64,000 nt of DNA, taken from contig NZ_CP022121.1 in NCBI RefSeq assembly GCF_002224645.1, forward strand, positions 1,618,501 through 1,682,500, read 5' to 3'. The notes under the pieces were generated by a model. That model saw only the letters and a program-made list of their open reading frames with translations, had not been told where the DNA came from and made no database searches. Positions within the stretch are counted from its first letter, which is position 1, and each line of letters starts with the position of its first letter. This DNA is from Dehalobacterium formicoaceticum (lineage in GTDB: Bacteria; Bacillota; Dehalobacteriia; Dehalobacteriales; Dehalobacteriaceae). Of this stretch, positions 45,948 to 54,362 are shown one piece after another. A program made the translations under genes and the position numbers.

Positions 45948-48530
45948 ATGGATTTAATTCAAGTAAAAAAAATACTGGAAGAGAATTTTAATAATGAACC
46001 CCGGGAGGGGCAAAGAAGACATATCATATTTTGGTACGATGGTGAAGGGGAATTTGTTGAAGACATTGATGAGCTGAAGTTAGATAATGCCAAAATATTA
46101 AAACTCACCGAGCATAATGCTTTCTATACCAAATACCGATTGGAAAAGGAAGACACTAATTCTAATTACCTGGTTTATTCTTCTTTTGCCAAGCCCATGT
46201 CCCGAGATAATTGGCTGCTGGATATTTTAAAATACAGCATGGAATTTTCCACCGATAAGGCGGAGCTGATTATGAGGGATTTTGGCGTTTCTGATGTTTC
46301 TTTGAAAAATGTCTTTAAAAAATATCTTAGGTTCTTTAATCATAAGGAAAGATATAAAAAATTTGCCTCTTATCATATAGAAAATTTTACGGAAGAAAAG
46401 GTGGATATGGCTGTCCTATCCGCCTTATGCAAGCTGCCCGTGGTGGACTTGGAACAGGTGGTGAAAAAGGTCCTGATGGGAGAGGCAGAAGGGGAGAATA
46501 AGTGGTATCGGGAAATCTCTCTCAATGGAGATCTAGGGGCCTTTTGGAATCTGATAGAAAAAAGATACGGCTATACTTATGAGGATAAATCCTTGCAGAA
46601 ACTGATGGTAATGTTTCTCACCACCCATTTAAGCTATACGCTGGAGGAGAGTTTACCAAAAACGTGGCAGGAATACATCTCTCCGAAAAAATCTGATTGT
46701 GTAGTCTTTGTCAGTAACTTTATGAACCATGGCTTGGACGGAGAGGTTTATGATGCCTGGGCAGATATGGGGGAAGGAATATTAAATGTAGAAGGCTATC
46801 TTGCCAAGTGGGATCTGGATAAGTATATTTTTTCCGATACCTTCCGGGCTTTTGATAAGAAAATTATCCAGAGTTTAATTAATCATCTATTAGAAAATAT
46901 CGGGGAGTTTGACCAATACCGTAAAGTCATCAATGCCAGAAGGACAAGCCATTGGTTTAAAAGTTATGAAAATGAATATGAAGCGGTTTATTTTGCCATG
47001 GCACTCTTGGAAAAGGAAAAAAGTATGGAGGGAGTAATCCGGGGTCAATCTGCCTTTGAATTGGTGGAAAACTACACTAAAGAATACTACTTACTAGACC
47101 GGTTTTACCGGAAGTTTTATTTTTATTATGACCAGATAGTGGAAAAGGAGAAATTTTCAAAGCTGGTGGAACGTGTGGAAAATACCTATACCCACTGGTT
47201 TTTAAATGAACTGTCTGTTAAATGGTCAGGCGTGGCCTCAGAAGAATTACAAGAGGACTATCCTGTGCCTGGGGTTCCTCAGCAAAAAGATTTTTACCGG
47301 GATTATATCTCCCATTTTATCAAAAACAAGGACCGGGTCTTTGTCATTATTTCCGATGCTTTACGATACGAGGCCGGGAAAGAATTGGGGGAACTATTAA
47401 ACAAGGAAGTGCGCGGAGCGGTGGAAATTGGCTTTATGCAGGGGGTAGTCCCATCGACTACTAAGTTTGGCATGGCAAGCCTCCTGCCCCGAAGGTCCAT
47501 AGAAATTGGGGATAAGGGCGAAATAGCAGTGGACGGGCTCAATACCCAGGGCACGGAAAATAGGGGGAAGATCCTGAGAAATTTTAGCCAAGATGCTTTA
47601 GCTATTTCCTACCAGGATATGGTGGATATGAAGAGGCCGGACTATAAAGAGACATTTGAAGGCCGAAAGCTTGTTTATATTTACCATAATGTCATTGACG
47701 CCGTGGGAGACAACAGGCTAACGGAAAGAGAGGTTTTTTCCGCAGTAGGAAAAGCCTTTGAAGACTTAAGGCTATTAGTAAAGAACCTGGTGAATCATGT
47801 TAGCGCCACTAATATTATGATCACGGCGGATCATGGGTTTCTCTACCGACGCTCTCCTTTAAAATTAATCGATAAAATAGGAAAGCATGATTCTGGAATT
47901 TCTGGGGCAGGGGATACGGTAGAAGCAGGGAGAAGATATATCCTAGGCAGGGGTGAATCCCCCACCCATGAATTATCAGGCACATTAGCAATTAACATGT
48001 CATATTTGCAGGGTAAAAAGAACGACTTAAGAGCCTATCTCCCCAAAGGTGTGATTAGATATAAGCTGCCGGGGTCCGGGGCAAATTACGTGCACGGGGG
48101 GCTGTCCTTGGAGGAAGTAATCATTCCGATAATTAAGTTTAAAAATATCCGGAAAGATGAGTATAAAGCTGCCAAGGTGGAAGTGAAGCTAACCAATATT
48201 TCTCGGAAAATCACTAACCGGATCACATTTTTGGAGTTCTTTCAAACCGATATCGTGGAAAATAAAAAACTTCCGTTACGGCTGAAATTGTATTTTGTAG
48301 ATGAAGAGGGAAAGCGCATTTCCAATGAAAATGTCATTATTGCGGACAGTAAATCGAAAAACCCCCAGGAGCGAACCTATAGAGAGAAATTTACCTTACT
48401 AGACATGGCCTATGATAAAAACCAAAAATACTATTTAATCCTGGAAGACGAGGAAGAGCCAGTGGAAAAAATCTATGAAAGAATCCCCTTTACCATTGAT
48501 TTATTAATTAGTGATGATTTTGGTTTGTAA
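45948..48530 (+). CDS. pglZ: BREX protein PglZ (alkaline-phosphatase superfamily)
   Basis: 860 residues from ATG 45948 (AGGTGA upstream); a TTG at 45927 is less likely. The phosphatase-like domain is recognised by VFVIISDALRYEAGKELG near residue 463 and ITADHGFLYRR near 624, which are metal-binding regions of the superfamily. Essential for BREX defence and methylation in known type 1 systems. It follows the decayed MNT-HEPN pair and precedes the brxL stub, whose start lies 25 bases after its stop. Confidence 0.93.
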   Translation: MDLIQVKKILEENFNNEPREGQRRHIIFWYDGEGEFVEDIDELKLDNAKILKLTEHNAFYTKYRLEKEDTNSNYLVYSSFAKPMSRDNWLLDILKYSMEFSTDKAELIMRDFGVSDVSLKNVFKKYLRFFNHKERYKKFASYHIENFTEEKVDMAVLSALCKLPVVDLEQVVKKVLMGEAEGENKWYREISLNGDLGAFWNLIEKRYGYTYEDKSLQKLMVMFLTTHLSYTLEESLPKTWQEYISPKKSDCVVFVSNFMNHGLDGEVYDAWADMGEGILNVEGYLAKWDLDKYIFSDTFRAFDKKIIQSLINHLLENIGEFDQYRKVINARRTSHWFKSYENEYEAVYFAMALLEKEKSMEGVIRGQSAFELVENYTKEYYLLDRFYRKFYFYYDQIVEKEKFSKLVERVENTYTHWFLNELSVKWSGVASEELQEDYPVPGVPQQKDFYRDYISHFIKNKDRVFVIISDALRYEAGKELGELLNKEVRGAVEIGFMQGVVPSTTKFGMASLLPRRSIEIGDKGEIAVDGLNTQGTENRGKILRNFSQDALAISYQDMVDMKRPDYKETFEGRKLVYIYHNVIDAVGDNRLTEREVFSAVGKAFEDLRLLVKNLVNHVSATNIMITADHGFLYRRSPLKLIDKIGKHDSGISGAGDTVEAGRRYILGRGESPTHELSGTLAINMSYLQGKKNDLRAYLPKGVIRYKLPGSGANYVHGGLSLEEVIIPIIKFKNIRKDEYKAAKVEVKLTNISRKITNRITFLEFFQTDIVENKKLPLRLKLYFVDEEGKRISNENVIIADSKSKNPQERTYREKFTLLDMAYDKNQKYYLILEDEEEPVEKIYERIPFTIDLLISDDFGL

Positions 48531-48555
48531 AATAGTGGGGGAAGGTGAACTAGGT

Positions 48556-48753
48556 ATGGATGAAATGGGTCAAATGGACCAAAATGTGGGTTTGAATGAA
48601 AAATTAAATACCTATTTTCCTGGCAGGGTGGTACGCAAGGATTTAACCATAAAAATTAAAGAAGGGGCTAATGTACCCGTTTTTATTATTGACAGCCTGA
48701 AACCTATTCAAATGCCAAATTTGGATTTGGCAGAAATCTTTCGCGGTGTTTAA
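48556..48753 (+). pseudogene. brxL: BrxL (Lon-like BREX protein) remnant
   Basis: 65 codons from ATG 48556. Residues 11-42 (LNEKLNTYFPGRVVRKDLT...EGANVPV) match the N-terminus of BrxL. Then, after a join, KPIQMPNLDLAEIFRG matches, as I recall the family, a segment that in full proteins lies more than 100 residues further on. The frame then stops. So the gene has lost an internal block and everything downstream, including the AAA+ ATPase and Lon-type protease domains (full length about 680-700 residues). No more brxL is found before the next gene at 48987. Confidence 0.75.
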
Positions 48754-48904
48754 GGCGTTGGGGGTAGAGTAAGGATACTTATGTTACGGAAGAATGGAAA
48801 GGGGATTGAAGGAGAACCACATGTATTACATGTTAACTAAATGACATTGGGGTGTGAACAGTAACAATGGTTGACAGAAATGAATAATCTGATCATATTT
48901 ATGG

Positions 48905-48933
48905 TTGACCTATGGTAAATTTATCTATATAAT
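48905..48933 (+). promoter_or_regulatory. Promoter of the selenocysteine peroxiredoxin gene
   Basis: TTGACC, exactly 17 bases, then TATAAT: close to the sigma-A consensus. It lies 54 bases before the GTG start. Confidence 0.8.
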
Positions 48934-48986
48934 TACCTTATCAGGAATAAATCCTAATAAAAATATTTTATGAAGGAGGGAGTAGC

Positions 48987-49700
48987 GTGCCTGAGGAATT
49001 TGCAGGATGCAGTAGAGCCAAATTAATTAAAAAGGCGACTGAGGAAAAAAACACGACTGATTGTATTTCAGTAAAGGAGAAGACAGCCATGGTGACAGTG
49101 GGAAAACCGGCTCCCGATTTTACAGCAGCGGGATTTCATGAAGGAAAATTCAAGAAGTTTACCTTATCCGAGAATCTGGGTAAATGGGTATTATTATGTT
49201 TTTACCCTGGTGATTTTACTTTTGTCTGAGCGACGGAGGTTTCAGCAGTTGCTGAAAAATATCAGGATTTTCAGGATTTAGGGGTTGAAGTATTTTCATG
49301 CAGCGTGGACAGCACCTTTGTACATAAAATATGGAATGATTTTGAGTTATCAAAGATGATCGGTAAAGATATCCCATATCCCATGCTTTCCGATCCGGAT
49401 GGAAGCATCGCAAAAACGTATGGTATTTATGATGAAGAAGGCGGGACAGCAACAAGAGGCCGATTTATTATTGATCCTGACGGAAATATTCAGGCTTTTG
49501 AAGTGCTGACACCTCCGGTAGGCAGGAATGTCAGTGAAGCCTTGAGACAAATAAAAGCATACCAGCTGGTACGAGCTACCAAAGGGGCTGAAGTGACTCC
49601 TTCCGGTTGGAAACCGGGCAAACAAACGTTGAAACCCGGTATCGATTTAGTAGGAAATGTATGGAAGACATGGAAAGTAAGCCAGGCTTTTGAAGACTAA
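48987..49700 (+). CDS. Selenocysteine-containing AhpC-type peroxiredoxin
   Basis: 237 residues if the in-frame TGA at 49227-49229 is read as selenocysteine. Around it the protein reads GDFTFV-U-ATEVS, where AhpC proteins have DFTFVCPTE, so Sec replaces the peroxidatic Cys. Homology continues in frame to the end (SVDSTFVHKIW, SKMIGKDIPYPMLSDP, LKPGIDLVGNV). A SECIS-type hairpin follows: stem TTTCAGC/GCTGAAA with loop AGTT at 49240-49257, its loop G about 19 bases after the TGA. The C-terminal resolving Cys of AhpC (EVCP) is EVTP here, suggesting a one-Sec mechanism. GTG start with GAAGGAGGGAG upstream; the first 35 residues are an unusual extension. Confidence 0.92.
49240..49257 (+). promoter_or_regulatory. 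SECIS-like hairpin of the peroxiredoxin gene
   Basis: Seven-base perfect stem TTTCAGC/GCTGAAA with loop AGTT, starting 11 bases after the TGA. Fits the bacterial SECIS rule of a G near the start of a small apical loop 16-37 bases from the UGA. Confidence 0.75.
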
Positions 49701-49762
49701 ACCGAAACTTACCAACTTACTCATATTACTTTCATATTATTAATGTAACAACAATATATTTG

Positions 49763-49798
49763 AAAGAGCCATGGAATCAGATCCAGGGCTCTTTTGTT
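49763..49798 (+). terminator. Terminator after peroxiredoxin gene
   Basis: AAAGAGCCATGGA pairs with TCCAGGGCTCTTT (one mismatch), loop ATCAGA, followed by T. Confidence 0.8.
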
Positions 49799-49892
49799 GT
49801 GCGCTGCCTGATGAAAAAACTATCACCCCAAGTAATTGACTCTATCAATCTGAATATTATACACTAAGGTAAGAAATAATGGGGGGAAGATT

Positions 49893-51629
49893 GTGCTGCA
49901 GCTGATAAAATACTTAAAACCTTATTGGAAAACTGCCTTGGCCGCTCCTCTGGTGATGATGGTGGAAGTGGTTTCGGAATTACTTTTGCCCTTATTGATG
50001 GCGCGTATTGTGGATCAGGGGATTGCTCTGGGCAACATTCCTCTGATTGTGCAAACGGGGCTGATGATGATTGCCGTCACCATCGTCGGCATGCTGGGGG
50101 GCTTTGGCTGTTCGGCATTTTCCAGCATCAGTGCCCAGAACTTTGGTGCTGACTTACGTGTCCATGTTTTTCGTAAGGTCCAATCCTTTTCTTTTGCCGA
50201 ACTGGATTACTTTGATACCAGTTCTTTGATTACTCGCCTGACCAATGATGCGGGACAGGTGCAAACCTTTGTGATGATGCTTTTACGGGTGATGATTAAA
50301 GCCCCTTTGCTGTTCACTGGTGGTATCATCATGGCGATCCTAGTGAATCCCGGTTTATCCAAAATTTTATTGGGATCCATTCCTTTTTTGGCGCTGATTT
50401 TATTTTATGTTATCAGAAAAGGAATTCCATTATATACAGCGGTGCAAAAGGCCTTAGACCGAGTCAATGCTGTGGTGCGGGAAAACCTGGCCGGAATCAG
50501 GGTGGTGAAAGCCTTTGTGCGGGGTAACTTTGAGAAACAGCGTTTCAACCAATCCAATCAACAATTGATTGATTCCGGTGTAAGGGCGGCACGGGTCATG
50601 GGTCTGATTATGCCTTCCGTCACTTTGATTATCAATCTCAGCGTCCTCGCGGTCATTTGGTTTGGGGGGATTCGGGTTAATCGGGGAAATATGCAGGTGG
50701 GGGAAGTTATGGCCTTCATCAATTATATGACTCAAATTATGTTTTCCTTGATGATGGCCGGATTTATGCTGATGATGACCTCCCGGGCCAAGGTTTCCGG
50801 GGATCGCATTCAAGAGGTTTTAAGCAGGGAGCCATCGATCCAGGATAGCCAGAATGCAGCAGAAGCTCCGATCAGAGCAGGAAGAATCGACTTTGAAAAG
50901 GTAGATTTTCGTTATCCCCAGGGCAGCGGAGCACCGGTCCTCAAGGATTTGACTTTTACGGCTTTCCCCGGCGAAAGGGTGGCCATACTGGGGTCAACCG
51001 GTTCCGGCAAGAGCACACTGATTAATTTGATCTCCCGGTTTTATGATGTATCATCGGGAAGGGTTTTGGTCGATGGCCGGGATGTGCGGGATATCCCCCT
51101 TGAAGTGTTGCGTCATGGTATTGGTCTGGTTGACCAGAAATCCCTGCTTTTCTCCGGTACAGTTTGGGAAAATATCCGGTGGGGCAAAGGGGAAGCAAGC
51201 AATGATGAGGTGATTGCCGCTGCCCAAATGGCCCAGGCCCATGATTTTATCCTGGCCCTCCCCGACGGCTATGATACCCTTTTAGGACAAAGGGGAGTCA
51301 ATTTGTCCGGCGGGCAAAAGCAGCGTATCGCTATCGCCCGAGCCATTATCAGAAAAGCTCCGATCTTGATCCTGGATGACAGTACCAGCGCTGTAGATGC
51401 CGCTACCGAACAATTAATCCGTAATGGAATGAAGGAAGGTTTGCCCGGCACCACCTTTTTGATCATTGCCCAAAGGATTTCCAGTGTAATGGATGCCGAT
51501 AAAATTTTAGTCTTGGAGGATGGAGAACTGGTGGCATCCGGCAGTCATGATGAGCTCTTGGCCTGCTGCCCGGTGTATCAGGATATTTATGATTCCCAAA
51601 TGGGTGGGGAGGAAATCACTCATGAGTAA
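49893..51629 (+). CDS. ABC exporter subunit with degenerate catalytic site
   Basis: 578 residues, six membrane helices then an ATPase domain. Walker A GSTGSGKST, signature LSGGQKQR. The catalytic Glu after Walker B is Asp (LILDDSTSAVD), the mark of the degenerate partner in heterodimeric exporters such as BmrCD or TM287/288. GTG start with GGGGGGAAG upstream. Its end overlaps the start of the partner gene. Likely exports drugs or lipids; substrate unknown. Confidence 0.92.
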   Translation: MLQLIKYLKPYWKTALAAPLVMMVEVVSELLLPLLMARIVDQGIALGNIPLIVQTGLMMIAVTIVGMLGGFGCSAFSSISAQNFGADLRVHVFRKVQSFSFAELDYFDTSSLITRLTNDAGQVQTFVMMLLRVMIKAPLLFTGGIIMAILVNPGLSKILLGSIPFLALILFYVIRKGIPLYTAVQKALDRVNAVVRENLAGIRVVKAFVRGNFEKQRFNQSNQQLIDSGVRAARVMGLIMPSVTLIINLSVLAVIWFGGIRVNRGNMQVGEVMAFINYMTQIMFSLMMAGFMLMMTSRAKVSGDRIQEVLSREPSIQDSQNAAEAPIRAGRIDFEKVDFRYPQGSGAPVLKDLTFTAFPGERVAILGSTGSGKSTLINLISRFYDVSSGRVLVDGRDVRDIPLEVLRHGIGLVDQKSLLFSGTVWENIRWGKGEASNDEVIAAAQMAQAHDFILALPDGYDTLLGQRGVNLSGGQKQRIAIARAIIRKAPILILDDSTSAVDAATEQLIRNGMKEGLPGTTFLIIAQRISSVMDADKILVLEDGELVASGSHDELLACCPVYQDIYDSQMGGEEITHE

Positions 51630-53520
51630 GGATGAAATCTTGAAAAATAATCAGGGAAAAAATCAAGGGGTTGGTATACCGGCCAGAAAAGCAGGTCTCT
51701 TAGGCCCCGGAGAACGCCCCAAGGATCGTATGGGTACCATGAAACGAATATGGGATTATCTAGGTCGGCGTCGGGTTAGCTTAGCGGCCGTATTTTTTCT
51801 GATTCTTGTTGTGACACTTTTATCTTTGCTGGGCCCTTTGTTGATTGGCCGCGGGGTGGATTTGATGGTCAAGGGTCCGGGTCAGGTGGATTTTATGGCC
51901 CTGGGGAAAATCGTTTTAACTCTTTTTATCATATACCTGGCCGCTTCCTTCATGCAATGGCTGCAAATCTATTTCATTTCCGGGATTGCCCAGGAAACAG
52001 TAGGGGATATGCGGAATGATTTATTCAGTCAAATGCAGGTGCTTCCCCTCAGGTTTTTTGACAGTCATTCCCATGGTAATCTTATGAGCCGGTTTACCAA
52101 TGATGTGGAAAATGTCAGCACCAGTTTGTCCCAGGGACTCGCCCAGATATTTTCCTCGGTGCTGACCATTTTGGGCACACTCACGATGATGCTTTACTTA
52201 AGTCCCTTACTAACCTTGGTCAGTCTCCTAACCATACCCCTGGGGATTTTTGCGACAGGGAAAATTGCCGCCCAAACCCGAAAACATTTTTCTCAGCAGC
52301 AAAAGGAATTGGGGGCACTCAACGGCTTTATTGAAGAAACCATCACCGGACAAAGGGTGGTCAAAGCCTTTGGCCGGGAAGAGCATGTTCTGACCCATTT
52401 TGATCAGGTCAATACCCAATTAAAAAAAGTGGGGTTAAAAGCGCAGATCCTGTCCGGGTTAGTGCATCCGATTATGAATGTGGTTAATAATATGAGTTTT
52501 GCCATCGCCGCTTTCGGCGGGGGTTTGCTGGCAGTACAAGGAGCCATTACCGTGGGGGCGATTGCCAGCTTCCTTAGCTATTCCCGCCAATTTGCCCGCC
52601 CCATTAACGAATTGGCCAATCAATTTAATATCATTCAATCTGCTTTGGCGGGAGCGGAACGGGTTTTTGAGCTGATGGATGAAATCCCGGAGTTAGCTGA
52701 TGAAAAAGATGCCCGGGTGCTTTCCGGGACAGCCGGTGAGGTGGATTTTCATCATGTGACCTTTGGTTATGATAAAGAACGTCCTGTTCTAAAAAATATT
52801 AGTATCCATGCCCATCCTGGGCAATCCATCGCTTTGGTGGGGCCGACCGGTGCCGGTAAAACCACCATTGTTAATCTGCTCACCCGCTTTTACGAAATTG
52901 ATCAAGGAGAAATTTTAATTGATGGGGTGGATATCAGGCATATTGCCAAAGATAGTCTGCGCTCTGCACTAGGTATTGTGCTTCAGGATACTTATCTTTT
53001 CTCTGATACGGTGCGGGAAAATATTCGTTATGGGCGATTGGATGCCTCTGACCAAGAGGTGGAAAAAGCGGCGCAAATAGCCAATGCGGAATCCTTTATT
53101 TTACGTTTACCCCAGGGTTATGATACCATTCTTTCCGGCGAAGGGGGTCGTCTCAGTGGAGGCCAAAAACAGCTTCTGACCATTGCCCGGGCTGTTTTGG
53201 CGGATCCTTCCATTCTGATTTTGGATGAAGCCACCAGCAGCGTAGACACCAGGACGGAAGTGCAGATTCAGCGGGGGATGTTAACGATGATGAAAGGGCG
53301 CACCAGCTTTGTTATCGCTCATCGCTTAAGTACGATTCGTAAAGTCGATCTGATATTGGTGCTGAAGGACGGGGAGATTATCGAACGGGGCAGCCATGAA
53401 GAACTTCTTCAGTCCCAAGGCTTCTATGCTCAGCTTTATCACAGCCAGGCCGGAAAACTCCCCGGGATAAGAAGTACTTCCGGTCAGGAAAAAGGAAGTT
53501 GCCGCCCTTGTATCGAATAA
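51622..53520 (+). CDS. ABC exporter subunit, partner of the preceding gene
   Basis: 632 residues from ATG 51622 with GGGGAGG upstream, overlapping the previous stop; the frame is open back to 51520. A hydrophilic N-terminal leader of about 50 residues precedes six membrane helices and an ATPase domain with Walker A GPTGAGKTT, signature LSGGQKQL, and a normal catalytic Glu (LILDEATSSVD). Forms the active half of the heterodimer. The C-terminus adds about 20 residues after the ATPase core. Confidence 0.92.
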   Translation: MSKDEILKNNQGKNQGVGIPARKAGLLGPGERPKDRMGTMKRIWDYLGRRRVSLAAVFFLILVVTLLSLLGPLLIGRGVDLMVKGPGQVDFMALGKIVLTLFIIYLAASFMQWLQIYFISGIAQETVGDMRNDLFSQMQVLPLRFFDSHSHGNLMSRFTNDVENVSTSLSQGLAQIFSSVLTILGTLTMMLYLSPLLTLVSLLTIPLGIFATGKIAAQTRKHFSQQQKELGALNGFIEETITGQRVVKAFGREEHVLTHFDQVNTQLKKVGLKAQILSGLVHPIMNVVNNMSFAIAAFGGGLLAVQGAITVGAIASFLSYSRQFARPINELANQFNIIQSALAGAERVFELMDEIPELADEKDARVLSGTAGEVDFHHVTFGYDKERPVLKNISIHAHPGQSIALVGPTGAGKTTIVNLLTRFYEIDQGEILIDGVDIRHIAKDSLRSALGIVLQDTYLFSDTVRENIRYGRLDASDQEVEKAAQIANAESFILRLPQGYDTILSGEGGRLSGGQKQLLTIARAVLADPSILILDEATSSVDTRTEVQIQRGMLTMMKGRTSFVIAHRLSTIRKVDLILVLKDGEIIERGSHEELLQSQGFYAQLYHSQAGKLPGIRSTSGQEKGSCRPCIE

Positions 53521-53592
53521 AACAAATAGTGTGTGACAAACTTATGATAGAGATGAAGCAATGAACTGAAATTATAAAAAAAGGAGCGATGA

Positions 53593-53844
53593 ATGATGGT
53601 CAAGGTATATGCATTAACAACCTGTCCCTGGTGCAAAAAAGTGAAAGCTTTGCTAAAAGAAGAAGGCATTCCCTACGAAGTGCTGGATGTGGATATTATG
53701 ACAGGACAAGAACAGGAAGATGCTTTGGCAGAGGTGGAAAAATTAACAGGGAAAAGGGCTTTTCCTGTAACGGTGATTAATGATTTGGTGATACAGGGGT
53801 ATAAACCGGAAGAGCTTAAAGAGGCAATCCAAAATGAAAGATAA
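53593..53844 (+). CDS. Glutaredoxin-like (NrdH-type) redox protein
   Basis: 83 residues with a thioredoxin fold and active site TTCPWCKKVK (CPWC) near residue 12, and the cis-Pro AFPVTVIND. Small thiol-disulfide carrier. It overlaps by 11 bases the next gene, a ferredoxin-thioredoxin-reductase-like protein, so the two are almost certainly a reductase-substrate pair. ATG ATG start behind AAAGGAG. Confidence 0.9.
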   Translation: MMVKVYALTTCPWCKKVKALLKEEGIPYEVLDVDIMTGQEQEDALAEVEKLTGKRAFPVTVINDLVIQGYKPEELKEAIQNER

Positions 53845-54229
53845 ATTATTTTGCCCCGTCTGTGAGGTTAGCTTTATCCTCAAAAATCCGCTCAAAAAAG
53901 GCGATACGGTAGTGTGCCCCGTGTGCGGTGCAAAACTGGTAGTTGATGGGGAAGAGCCTCTTAGCGCATCGCGTTTTCCCCAACCGCCCTTGAATGAGAT
54001 TGTAGAGCGCATAGACAATTATGCCCAATTAAAAGGTTATATTTTTAAGGAAAACAAGCAAGAGATTATCGACGGCTTATTAGCAAAGAATGAACGTTAC
54101 GGGGATTTTTTCTGCCCTTGCCGCTTTGATAATATCCAGGAGAATGTCTGCCCCTGTAAGGAAACGAGGCAGGGCTATGTCAACAGAGAGGGCAGTTGTT
54201 TGTGAGGCCTTTTTTATAAAGCGGAATAG
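53834..54229 (+). CDS. Ferredoxin-thioredoxin reductase catalytic subunit, candidate selenoprotein
   Basis: Residues 1-40 form a zinc-ribbon-like domain (FCPVC...VCPVCG). Residues 50-131 match the FTR catalytic subunit, with CPCRF and CPCK supplying most of the [4Fe-4S] and active-site Cys. The frame then reads EGSCL, a TGA at 54203-54205, and GLFYKAE before a TAG at 54227. Relatives end in GxCxCGLxV, so the TGA sits exactly at the last active-site Cys and the conserved GLF follows it. A SECIS-like hairpin at 54220-54240 supports read-through as selenocysteine (131 aa); otherwise the protein ends at 123 aa without that Cys. No FTR alpha subunit is encoded nearby. Confidence 0.75.
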
Positions 54230-54240
54230 GTGATTTCGCT
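54220..54240 (+). promoter_or_regulatory. SECIS-like hairpin after the FTR-like UGA
   Basis: Eight-base stem AGCGGAAT/ATTTCGCT (one G-T pair) with loop AGGTG; the first loop G is about 24 bases after the TGA. Geometry matches bacterial SECIS elements. It overlaps the TAG stop, which is allowed for UGA codons near a gene's end. Confidence 0.55.
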
Positions 54241-54267
54241 AGGGTAGAAGGATAGAGAGTAGGATGT

Positions 54268-54295
54268 ACGGGGGGAGATGATCCTCCCGTTTTTC
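54268..54295 (+). terminator. Terminator after the FTR-like gene
   Basis: Nine-base stem ACGGGGGGA/TCCTCCCGT (one G-T pair), loop GATGA, then five T. Confidence 0.85.
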
Positions 54296-54362
54296 CTTCT
54301 TTAACATCAGACCTCCTGAACGCATATACTGAAAAAAGTAATGTTTCAAGGAGGCCAGGGAA

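Noticed and set aside
48540-48986. More brxL fragments after the stub
   Set aside because: The 233 bases after it show no ATPase or Lon-like motif in any frame.
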